Shown here: positions 1 to 6,734 of the stretch, piece after piece
Position numbering within the stretch: the first letter of the stretch is position 1
How the letters are laid out: every line of letters begins with the position of its first letter
Source: Pseudomonadota bacterium
GTDB lineage: Bacteria; Pseudomonadota; Alphaproteobacteria; Rhizobiales; Xanthobacteraceae
NCBI GenBank assembly: GCA_023390955.1
Contig: JAEWBW010000148.1
Coordinates: 1-15,807, forward strand
Reading direction: 5' to 3'
DNA length: 15,807 bases
The notes under the pieces: model-generated
Told to the model about the DNA's origin: nothing
The model's input: only the letters and a program-made list of their open reading frames with translations
Database searches by the model: none
Position numbers and translations under genes: made by a program

Positions 1-1079
1 GAGCCATACTGTGTGTGAAACACGCCGTCCCTGATCGTGCCGGCAAACTGGTAGGTATCGGCGGGCCAAACGCCGCTTTTTTCACACACTTCCTTGACAA
101 GCCAGACGCCGTCGAATCTATCGGGCGTTGAACTTGGCTTGGAGAGAGCGGCAATTTTGGATCTTGCGAGGTCAGCGAAGGCACAGGTCGCAAACCGCGC
201 GATGTGGTCTTCATAGGCCGAGATCCCAAGGACTTCCGAGCTCTTCCAATGCTCCGCAGCATGGGCGCAGGGATCTGCAGGACCTGAGGAAGGTATAAGC
301 GCAGCGGCGCTCTCGCCTCTTCCATTCAGGTAATACTCACCGAAGAAAGACAGCGACAGCTCGGGAACTTGCACTCCTCTGGTCTTCTCGTAGACATCAG
401 CCCCAATGTGCTGGAATATCGCCGTGACGTTATCCTTTTCCACAATGCGACGCAGAAAGGCCGAGGTGTAAGGACTGTTGCGACCCGAACCGTCGTCGGC
501 GGTCCGACCAGCCTGGGTCGCATAGGATATTATCGTCCCGTCAGGGCTCTCCAATTTCGAGAGACCGCGTCCGATTTCAACGCTACGGCTTCGACCGATT
601 GAGCGTTTGAGTTCTTCTACAAACGGATTATCGCGGCAGGCATCGAGCACGAGTATCCGCAGGTTCTTCGCTTGCTGCAAGTCGGCGAGGATCTGATCCG
701 CGCGCGACATGCGCCTCAAGTCCGCCTCATCCCGCAAAACAGCATCAACCGGCAGCAAATAGTTCACGCCGGCGAACTGTAGCGCGTGACCACTGAAGTA
801 AAACAGCGCAACGTCAGCGCTGCGCGCCTGGCGTGCAAAACGGATGGAGGCTTCCTGCATCCCAAGCTGATCCAGATTTGTCTCGAAGATTACTTCGAAA
901 CCCGACTTCGCCAATGCCGCCGCCACATCGGATGCATCGTTCGTCGGGTTCAGCAACTTTGGCGCGCTCTTGTAAGCGCCGTTGCCGATCACCAACGCGA
1001 CCCGCTTCTCCGCATGAGCAGCTGAACACATCAGCAGGAGCGCGATCAAACAGATTGCAAGACGAAACGGCTGGCACAT
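1..1079 (-). CDS. Secreted caspase-like (peptidase C14) protein, 3' end cut by window edge
   Basis: The frame is open from an ATG at 1079 down to the left edge, giving 359 codons with no stop, so the C-terminus is missing. Residues 1-23 form a signal peptide ending in a Ser-Ala-Ala-His-Ala type site, so the protein should be exported. The caspase p20 fold follows: KRVALVIGN at 25-33, then the catalytic dyad His98 in FYFSGHALQ and Cys148 in LVLDACRDNP. The domain ends near the QVPELSLSFFGEYY stretch. A second region begins about residue 320 (FDGVWLV, then DGVFH) and resembles the small C-terminal repeats many rhizobial caspase homologues carry; that likeness is from memory. GGGAG seven bases before the ATG supports the start. 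Bacterial orthocaspases are Cys proteases, usually with Arg/Lys specificity; the substrate here is unknown. No recognisable partner gene is visible. Family assignment is strong, the role is open. Confidence 0.88.
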   Translation of the reverse strand, partial: MCQPFRLAICLIALLLMCSAAHAEKRVALVIGNGAYKSAPKLLNPTNDASDVAAALAKSGFEVIFETNLDQLGMQEASIRFARQARSADVALFYFSGHALQFAGVNYLLPVDAVLRDEADLRRMSRADQILADLQQAKNLRILVLDACRDNPFVEELKRSIGRSRSVEIGRGLSKLESPDGTIISYATQAGRTADDGSGRNSPYTSAFLRRIVEKDNVTAIFQHIGADVYEKTRGVQVPELSLSFFGEYYLNGRGESAAALIPSSGPADPCAHAAEHWKSSEVLGISAYEDHIARFATCAFADLARSKIAALSKPSSTPDRFDGVWLVKEVCEKSGVWPADTYQFAGTIRDGVFHTQYG

Positions 1080-1594
1080 GCCGACGCTCCCGATGCAATT
1101 GGCAGTATTGGACGAATTCTCCGGAATGCAAGCAATCGGCTCACGAGGGGAGTCGCGGCCGAAGAGCACACCACATTCCGCAATCCATTCTAGGGAAGCT
1201 GTACTGACCAAAAGAAAAAGCTGCATGGAAAAGCATGCGCAAGGTCGGCGCAAAACCCAGCCTCCGCATCGAGTGATATCCCGCGGCCTTACGAGACTTT
1301 TAGCGCAACCTTCGACGACCAATTTATCTGTTGAGGTGACCGACCATAATGGTCTTCGTAGGCCGTGCGTCTGTGGAAGCGTGGCGGGTTTTGCGAGATG
1401 GGCTCGATGACGCCATCGGACCGTCCGTCCGCGCGCCGGACAGAGTGAGGCTTTGGCCAACCTTGGCACTTTCGGCTTGACCCATACAGCAAACTACATA
1501 CAGTCTATTTTCATTTCAAGGATGGGGAAACCGCCTAGTCTGCCATCCTTCCTCTACTTCGAACTGTCCGACAACATTTCATGGGACAGATATT
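1080..1594. other. 515-base stretch without a convincing gene
   Basis: This interval separates the divergent caspase-like gene and the small plus-strand gene at 1595. Several frames stay open, but none combines a ribosome binding site with protein-like composition. It should hold the promoters of both flanking genes; only the plus-strand one can be proposed. Base composition looks less GC-rich than the DNA right of 3150, in keeping with an accessory region. Confidence 0.5.
1477..1504 (+). promoter_or_regulatory. Possible sigma-70-type promoter for the gene at 1595
   Basis: TTGACC (1477-1482) and TACAGT (1499-1504) are separated by 16 bases. The -35 box is a five-of-six match and the -10 box four of six. 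Transcription would begin near 1511 and give a leader of about 85 bases. Read by eye only. Confidence 0.3.
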
Positions 1595-1807
1595 ATGCCA
1601 AATGGAAATTGCCTGATTGTCCGCGCTGCGGGAAAGCAGCTGGATTTGCTCCGCGGCGAAGCCTCGCGCATCGCAAAAGGTCACAACATCGAATGGTGGA
1701 CCGATCGCGCTGAAGTTGGCATGCGCTTCTGTTTCGATGATCCGAAAGCAAAGGAGGCCTTCGCGATAGCGTGCGACGATTTCGGAGTCGCGTGTCGCGA
1801 CGCTTGA
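1595..1807 (+). CDS. Small hypothetical protein, 70 aa
   Basis: I do not recognise the family. The 70-residue product has balanced, soluble-protein composition, with the Trp-Trp pair in HNIEWWTDRAEVGMRF and an acidic FDDPKAKEAFAIACDDFG stretch. It shows no signal peptide or membrane segment. GGGA lies eight bases before the ATG and a possible promoter lies at 1477-1504. An overlapping antisense frame of similar length reads less like a protein. It sits inside the tRNA-linked accessory region. Confidence that it is a gene is moderate; no function is proposed. Confidence 0.5.
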   Translation: MPNGNCLIVRAAGKQLDLLRGEASRIAKGHNIEWWTDRAEVGMRFCFDDPKAKEAFAIACDDFGVACRDA

Positions 1808-2085
1808 GGAGAACTGCCGCCTGATGAGGATTGCGGGCGGTGCCTTGATGGTCCAGGTCTTGGGCCAGGTCGCTCCGTCCCCTGTTCCCAAGGCGGTGCG
1901 TTCTGGCACGATGTCAGATGTCCATGCGCCAGAGTCGCACTGATTATTTGCAGTCCGACGAGTGCCTGTCAGATTGGCCTTTGGACTGGTTGCCTTCATG
2001 CCATGGGGGTTAAGAGAGACAAATGCCGCCAAGCATTCAACCGCTGCAGAGGGCTGCTGGAGCGAGCGTTCTCGCGGGAGAACTT

Positions 2086-2259
2086 ATGAGGGGAAGCCGC
2101 ATTATCGTAGCTCCCTCAGCCGGCCGAAAGTTGGCCGGCAAACAAGGCGTGATCTCCTCGAACGGCGCAACGAAGAACCAGTTCAGGGTCCTGCTGGACG
2201 GCTCCAAGCAGCCAATCACTCTCCACGCCAGTTTCCTGAATGTGCTCCCTGGCAATTAG
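2086..2259 (+). CDS. Small KOW/SH3-like hypothetical protein, 57 aa
   Basis: GGGAG five bases before the ATG at 2086 is one of the better ribosome binding sites in the left region. It makes this start preferable to the in-frame ATG at 2023. The product alternates short beta-type stretches (SRIIVAP, KQGVISS, QFRVLLDG, PITLHASFLNVL) around Gly turns, and the pattern of a basic first strand followed by G-x-x-G-V-I resembles a KOW or SH3-like barrel. That is a judgement from pattern, not from a profile match. Such folds often bind RNA or protein partners; no specific role can be given. It is followed at 2476 by another possible small gene on the same strand. Confidence 0.5.
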   Translation: MRGSRIIVAPSAGRKLAGKQGVISSNGATKNQFRVLLDGSKQPITLHASFLNVLPGN

Positions 2260-2475
2260 CGCTGAAGCTGTCCGTTCGACGCGGGGGGTCTCGCTTTACC
2301 AGTGCGCCAGCGCCAGAACCGGTCAGCTGTCAAATTTGCCTGCAACTCTTCCAAATCAAAGTGTGGCTTCAAAGACGTGGAAAGCCTCGCCAAGCTCAGG
2401 AACTTCACCCGCCGAATTCACTTGCTCTCCCACGATTTGCAGGAAAGAGTGGCAATCGGCTGAGGAGAACCTGAT

Positions 2476-2622
2476 GTGAGTAACGATGCGCTCGCAAGGC
2501 TCGTCATCTTCGTGCTGTTGCTGAGCGCCTTCCTTGTGCTGCACAACCAGCTTGACCCAGTGGACCCTCCAGCAGGATGTCACCACCGTTGCTCGACCGA
2601 ATTTTCGGCGAGCCGCAAATAG
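2476..2622 (+). CDS. Possible small single-pass membrane protein, 48 aa, GTG start
   Basis: A GTG at 2476 is preceded by GAGGAG with an eight-base gap, a strong ribosome binding site. The frame runs 48 codons to TAG at 2620-2622. Residues 6-24 (ALARLVIFVLLLSAFLVLH) form one hydrophobic helix, with a Cys-His-His-Arg-Cys cluster in the short hydrophilic tail. An N-out or N-in orientation cannot be fixed. The good binding site and the clean helix argue for a real gene. The short length and unrecognised family argue for caution. Confidence 0.42.
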   Translation: MSNDALARLVIFVLLLSAFLVLHNQLDPVDPPAGCHHRCSTEFSASRK

Positions 2623-2770
2623 CCCGATGGTGTCACCAGTATAAAGCAGCGACCTTTCGGGTTCATCGGCCCTGTCGTTGCGTGAGACCTTGAGCCGACG
2701 TTCCCCTGAGTCAGCGCCTCGGGCGGCCCTCGCGGGGGAGCGACGACAGCATGGAGCATTTGAGACTTCG
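2623..2770. other. Short gene-free stretch beyond the recombinase stub
   Basis: Reading the minus strand past the stub's stop in all three frames gives frequent stops and nothing resembling the central or catalytic part of a tyrosine recombinase. The break in the element therefore lies at or before this stretch. Confidence 0.45.
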
Positions 2771-2986
2771 CTAATGCAGTTCGGCGTCATCTGCGAGCAT
2801 TGCGACGTCATCCAGGAACAGGTTCACCTGGGTCGCCAGGCGGCAAGCCGCAGCGCGGTTCGTCGTTTTTGGGCTAGTGGAAGGCAGCCGGCGCTTGAGC
2901 ACACTGGCAAGCACCCGAGGATTACGACGTCGCCAATAGTAGACGGCTCGGCGGCGAAAGATATGGAAAGCCATTGCGAGCGACAC
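2771..2986 (-). pseudogene. N-terminal remnant of a tyrosine recombinase (integrase)
   Basis: The 71-codon frame starts with GTG at 2986 (or ATG at 2974) and ends in TAG. The stretch beginning MAFHIFRRRAVYYWRRR, followed by S-x-x-T-T-N-R-A-A-A-C-R-L-A-T and a helix into FLDDVAMLADDA, matches the layout of the N-terminal DUF6538-type region of phage and island integrases: basic strand, Tyr-Trp-Arg-Arg-Arg, then a Thr/Ala-rich arm-binding helix. Full-length enzymes run about 350-450 residues and end in the R-H-R-Y catalytic set, none of which is present. It points away from the tRNA-Gln gene, 88 bases beyond its 3' end, the normal position of an integrase next to its attachment site. It is most likely a non-functional scar of the insertion. 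Confidence 0.6.
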
Positions 2987-3010
2987 CCTGTGCAGCAGTG
3001 AAGTGTCGCA

Positions 3011-3027
3011 GCGCTGTATAGCAGCGC
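3011..3027. repeat. Short perfect hairpin between integrase remnant and tRNA-Gln
   Basis: GCGCTG (3011-3016) and CAGCGC (3022-3027) pair around a five-base loop. On the minus strand it lies about 50 bases after the tRNA 3' end, where a tRNA terminator or recombination site would be expected. No T-run follows, so a standard intrinsic terminator is not shown. Confidence 0.35.
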
Positions 3028-3074
3028 CCCAGCCTGGCCGGTTTCGTCAGCAATTTCAGGGGATGCGGAGCGCC

Positions 3075-3149
3075 TGGCTGGGGCGGGAGGGATCGAACCT
3101 CCGAATGGCGGAATCAAAATCCGCTGCCTTACCGCTTGGCTACGCCCCA
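3075..3149 (-). tRNA. tRNA-Gln (anticodon TTG)
   Basis: The reverse strand folds into a complete cloverleaf of 75 bases including an encoded CCA. The acceptor stem is TGGGGCG with CGCCCCA. The D arm is GCC/GGC, and the anticodon stem GCGGA/TCCGC carries loop TTTTGAT with anticodon TTG (3117-3115). The T arm is GGAGG/CCTCC with loop TTCGATC. The discriminator base is G. It reads CAA codons as glutamine. A possible promoter lies upstream at 3212-3238. The 3' end faces the accessory region and the integrase remnant, so this gene is the likely integration target. Confidence 0.97.
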
Positions 3150-3211
3150 ACAGGTTGCCTCGGGAACGCGGAAGACCAGGCTACCCGCGGATTCTCTCAA
3201 AGCTGTGCCGG

Positions 3212-3238
3212 TCTATAGGGAGAGAAGCGGCATTTCAA
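3212..3238 (-). promoter_or_regulatory. Possible promoter of tRNA-Gln
   Basis: On the minus strand TTGAAA (3238-3233) and TATAGA (3217-3212) are 15 bases apart, about 63 bases upstream of the mature tRNA 5' end. The boxes are good, but the spacer is shorter than the usual 17. Confidence 0.35.
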
Positions 3239-3293
3239 CCGCCTGGAGGGTCAAAATACCGCCCGCCGGCGGCCCGTGCGCGTCACACTCTAT

Positions 3294-3299
3294 TATAAT
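3294..3299 (+). promoter_or_regulatory. Perfect TATAAT -10-like box upstream of the acyl-CoA dehydrogenase
   Basis: TATAAT at 3294-3299 stands out in a GC-rich interval and would start a leader of about 90 bases ahead of the gene at 3397. No good -35 hexamer lies at 16-18 bases, so support is partial. The same AT-rich tract also reads as TATAAT on the other strand. Confidence 0.3.
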
Positions 3300-3396
3300 G
3301 TCCGCGCCGCTCCGATCGCCCGCCCGTTGGCCGGGTAGTTGAGACCTCCCCCGTTTCATGGGAAGACGGCGCCCGACACGCCCACGGGAGTAAGCC

Positions 3397-5175
3397 ATGA
3401 CCTACCGCGCACCGATCTCCGACATGCTCTTGTCGCTCAACCACGGCGCGGGCCTGAAGGCCGCCGTCGAGGCCGGTCATTACGGCGATTTCGACACGGA
3501 CATCGTCGCGGCGGTGCTGGAGGAAGCCGGCAAGTTCGCCACCGACGTGCTGGCGCCGCTGAACAAGGTGGGCGACGAGCACGGCATCAAGCTCGACGAC
3601 GGCAAGGTCACAACCGCGCCGGGCTGGCCGGACGCCTACAAGCGCTGGACCGACGGCGGCTGGAACGCGGTGTCCGGCCCGGAGGATTTCGGCGGCCAGG
3701 GCCTGCCGCTCGTGATCAACGCGATGTGCACCGAAATCTGGAGCGCCTCGAACGTCGCCTTCGGCCTCTGCCCGCTGCTCACGGCGTCCGCGATCGAAGC
3801 ACTGGACGCGCATGGCAGCGACGAACTCAAGACAATCTATCTGGAGAAGCTCGTGACCGGCGAATGGACCGGCACCATGCAGCTGACCGAGCCGCAGGCC
3901 GGCTCCGACGTCGGCGCGCTGCGCACCCGCGCCGAGAAGCAGGCCGACGGCACCTATCGCATCAAGGGAACGAAGATCTTCATCACCTATGGCGAGCACG
4001 ACATGACCGATAACATCGTTCATTTCGTGCTGGCGCGCCTGCCCGATGCGCCCGCCGGCACCAAGGGAATCTCGCTGTTCCTGGTGCCCAAGTTCATGGT
4101 CAATGCCGACGGCTCGCTCGGTGCGCGCAACGACATCTTCGCCTCCGGCGTCGAGCACAAGCTCGGCATGCACGCCTCCCCCACCTGCACCATGACGATG
4201 GGCGACAAGGGCGGCGCGATCGGCTTCCTGATCGGCGAAGAGAACCAGGGCATGCGCTGCATGTTCACGATGATGAACCAGGCCCGGCTCGGCGTCGGCC
4301 TCGAAGGCGTCGGCGTCGCCGATCGCGCCTATCAGCAGGCATTGTCGTATGCGCAGGAGCGCAAGCAGGGCCGCGCGGTCGGCAAGAAGGGCGACGGCTC
4401 GGACGCCATCTTCGTCCATCCCGACGTCAAGCGGATGCTGATGCGGATGCGGGCGCAGACCGCGGCTGCGCGTACCATCTGCTATGCGACCGCGGTCGCG
4501 ATCGACGTCTCGACCCGCGCCAAGGATCCGAAGGTGCGCGCCGATGCAGCGGCGCGCGCGGCGCTACTGACGCCGCTTGCCAAGGGCTATTCCACCGACA
4601 TCGGCAACGAGGTCGCTTATCTCGGCGTGCAGGTGCATGGCGGCATGGGCTTCATCGAGGAGACGGGCGCCGCGCAGCACTATCGCGACGCCCGCATCAC
4701 CGCGATCTATGAGGGCACCAACGGCATCCAGGCGATCGACCTCGTCACGCGCAAGCTCGCGGCGAATGGCGGCGCCTCGGTGTGGGCGCTGCTGTCGGAG
4801 CTGTCAGCCATCGTCAAGCAGGTCGAAGCCTCCAACGATCCGGCCTTCGGCACGACGGGCGCCAAGCTGCGCGAGGCGCTGGACTCGCTGGAGCGCTCCA
4901 GCAAATGGCTGCTGGAACGGGTCACCTCGGCGCCGAACGAAGCGCTCGCGGGCGCGACGCCCTATCTGCAGCAATTCGGCTCCACGCTCGGCGGCTGCAT
5001 GCTCGCCTCCGAAGCGCTCGCCGCCAAGGCCGACGGCAACAGCGAGGCGCCGCGTTACGTCTCGCTCGCCCGCTTCTTTGCCGAGAACATCTCGGTGCAG
5101 GCGCCCGCGCTGGAACGCACTGTGACGGAAAGCGCGGACTCGGTCGCGGCGGCGGATGCCGTGCTGCTGGGGTGA
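3397..5175 (+). CDS. Acyl-CoA dehydrogenase, DmdC-like large form (592 aa)
   Basis: This FAD enzyme introduces the alpha,beta double bond in an acyl-CoA thioester. The 592-residue length, with an extended N-terminus and an extra C-terminal helical domain (about 470-590), fits the group that includes 3-methylmercaptopropionyl-CoA dehydrogenase DmdC and its many relatives, not the 380-residue short forms. Visible family marks are the flavin-binding MQLTEPQAGSD at 161-171, the FITYGEHD strand, QVHGGMGFIEETGAAQ, and YEGTNGIQA with the catalytic-base Glu at residue 439. GGGAG six bases before the ATG fixes the start. It stands alone on its strand, with the MFS gene converging 12 bases after the stop. 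The substrate cannot be told: many DmdC-like enzymes are not dedicated to DMSP breakdown, so I give no symbol. Confidence 0.92.
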   Translation: MTYRAPISDMLLSLNHGAGLKAAVEAGHYGDFDTDIVAAVLEEAGKFATDVLAPLNKVGDEHGIKLDDGKVTTAPGWPDAYKRWTDGGWNAVSGPEDFGGQGLPLVINAMCTEIWSASNVAFGLCPLLTASAIEALDAHGSDELKTIYLEKLVTGEWTGTMQLTEPQAGSDVGALRTRAEKQADGTYRIKGTKIFITYGEHDMTDNIVHFVLARLPDAPAGTKGISLFLVPKFMVNADGSLGARNDIFASGVEHKLGMHASPTCTMTMGDKGGAIGFLIGEENQGMRCMFTMMNQARLGVGLEGVGVADRAYQQALSYAQERKQGRAVGKKGDGSDAIFVHPDVKRMLMRMRAQTAAARTICYATAVAIDVSTRAKDPKVRADAAARAALLTPLAKGYSTDIGNEVAYLGVQVHGGMGFIEETGAAQHYRDARITAIYEGTNGIQAIDLVTRKLAANGGASVWALLSELSAIVKQVEASNDPAFGTTGAKLREALDSLERSSKWLLERVTSAPNEALAGATPYLQQFGSTLGGCMLASEALAAKADGNSEAPRYVSLARFFAENISVQAPALERTVTESADSVAAADAVLLG

Positions 5176-5187
5176 AGGCAGGATTCG

Positions 5188-6453
5188 TCAATCGGCTGGG
5201 ATGTGCTGTGCTTCATCCTGGCTATGCAGTCCTTCGCGTGACTTCGGCCGCCACAGCACGATGCCGGCCGCGACGAGATCGAGCATGACGCACAGCGCGA
5301 ACGCCATCGTGTAGTCGCCGGTCGCGCTCCGCACCAGGCCGACGATGCCAGGGCCGAACGCGCTGACGATGCCGCTGATCGAGGTGCCGAGCCCCATCGC
5401 CGCGGCGAACGCGCCACGGCCGATCTCGTGCTGGATGATCAAGGGCGGGAACGTGATCATGTTGCCGATCGAAAAGCCGTAGACCGCGCAGCAGAGCAGC
5501 AGGACGGTCGCATTCTGGCTTTGCAGCAGCACAAACAGCGCGGCAGCCTGGCTGATCATCGAGGCGGCGCTCGCGAGCCTTGGATCGAGCCGATCGACGA
5601 ACACGCCGAGCGACAGGCGCCCGATCACGGCCATCGCCGCCATGATCGTCACCGCAAGCCCGGCAGCGGAGCGGCCCACCATCGGTTCGAGGAACGTCAC
5701 CTGGTGGACGATGAATCCCATCTGCGCCAGCAGCGCGATCGCGAATGGAAGCACCATGGTCCAGAACGCCGCGTTGCCGAGCAGCGCCTTGCGGGATTGC
5801 GCCGCGGGGACGGGCGCGCTGCCGGCCGGCAGGCCTCCGTCCGCGGTCCTTGGACCGTCGGGCCAGCCGATGAAGATCACGATCACCGGCAGCAATATCA
5901 CCACCATCGCAATGGTCGCAGCCAGCATGGCGCCGCGAAACCCGATGCTGACGGTCATCGCCAGCAGCACCGGGACGAGAACGATGCCACCACACGTCGC
6001 GCCGTTGAACGCGAGGCTCAGCGCCAGACCGCGACGGCGCTCGAACCAGGTGTTCAGCAATGTTGCGATCACGACGGTGCCCATCCCGGCCCAGCCGAGC
6101 GACATCAGCGCATAGGCGAGATAGAGCTGCCAGGGCGCCACCATCACCGCCAGTACGACGGTCGAGGCGCCGAGCGCCGACAATCCGCACAGGATGAGCG
6201 CCCGGAGCCCGAAGCGCGACAGCAAATCGTCGGTGAAGATGACGAGGACCGAGGTCAGGAGAAACGAGAACGTGCTGGCGGTCGACACCAGGGTCCCCGG
6301 CCAGCCATGCGCGCGCTGGAGTTCCGCGAGATAAACGCCCTGGCCGTAGAGGCCGAAGCCGAACATGAAGAAGGCCATCAGGAAGCAGGCGAGCACGACG
6401 CGCCAGCCACGATAATGCAGCGAGGATTCGTCAATACCCGTTGCGGCAATCAT
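5188..6453 (-). CDS. MFS transporter (12-helix, MFS_1 type)
   Basis: The product is a polytopic inner-membrane carrier. Helix 1 starts at GWRVVLACFLMAFFMFGFGL. The loop after helix 2 carries the degenerate motif-A copy FTDDLLSRFGLRAL, and its counterpart in the second half is GVFVDRLDPRLAS. A hydrophilic loop near the middle (GWPDGPRTADGGLPAG) separates the two six-helix halves. The pattern resembles monocarboxylate/oxalate-formate-type carriers, so an organic acid substrate is a reasonable guess only. I chose ATG 6453 (421 aa) because it puts about 17 residues before helix 1 and because a possible promoter (TACAAT at 6537-6532) lies just upstream. An in-frame ATG at 6585 would add 44 residues of unlikely sequence. 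Neither start has a clear ribosome binding site. The gene converges with the acyl-CoA dehydrogenase and diverges from the crotonase-family gene, which hints at a shared catabolic role. Confidence 0.88.
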   Translation of the reverse strand: MIAATGIDESSLHYRGWRVVLACFLMAFFMFGFGLYGQGVYLAELQRAHGWPGTLVSTASTFSFLLTSVLVIFTDDLLSRFGLRALILCGLSALGASTVVLAVMVAPWQLYLAYALMSLGWAGMGTVVIATLLNTWFERRRGLALSLAFNGATCGGIVLVPVLLAMTVSIGFRGAMLAATIAMVVILLPVIVIFIGWPDGPRTADGGLPAGSAPVPAAQSRKALLGNAAFWTMVLPFAIALLAQMGFIVHQVTFLEPMVGRSAAGLAVTIMAAMAVIGRLSLGVFVDRLDPRLASAASMISQAAALFVLLQSQNATVLLLCCAVYGFSIGNMITFPPLIIQHEIGRGAFAAAMGLGTSISGIVSAFGPGIVGLVRSATGDYTMAFALCVMLDLVAAGIVLWRPKSREGLHSQDEAQHIPAD

Positions 6454-6734
6454 CAATCGAGCAATCGGCCAAATGAAATGAAGCGATGCAGTGGGATCGT
6501 GCCCTACAACTGCAGGTTTTTCAAATGAAACATTGTAGCTGATTGTTGCAGCGCATAAGGTGTGCGGGATGGCTTGTCGCGACATGCGGATCGGCCGGCC
6601 AGCGGACCACCGTCATGCGCCGGGATCAATGGCTCTGCGTCGAAAAGCGTGGACCGCGGCGATTGGCACGCGCGCGAGATGATGTAGGCTGAGATCGCAG
6701 GACTCGCCATCGACGGCGGCTGCAGAGGAATATC

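Noticed and set aside
1349..1480. A 43-codon plus-strand frame ending in the proposed -35 box
   Set aside because: The only purine-rich stretch is about 12 bases from the ATG and the sequence resembles no family.
1824..1943. A 39-codon plus-strand frame with GGAG ten bases before its ATG, just after the gene at 1595
   Set aside because: Too short, spacing is long, and the translation has no recognisable feature; I could not separate it from chance.
1535..2032. A 165-codon minus-strand frame across the 70-residue gene
   Set aside because: No ribosome binding site, patchy composition, and it overlaps the better-supported plus-strand gene at 1595.
2356..2811. A 151-codon minus-strand frame that might continue the integrase
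   Set aside because: It is in a different frame from the stub and shows no recombinase catalytic residues.
3283..4419. A 378-codon minus-strand frame opposite the acyl-CoA dehydrogenase
   Set aside because: Shadow frame with Ala/Gly/His/Arg-rich composition and no ribosome binding site.
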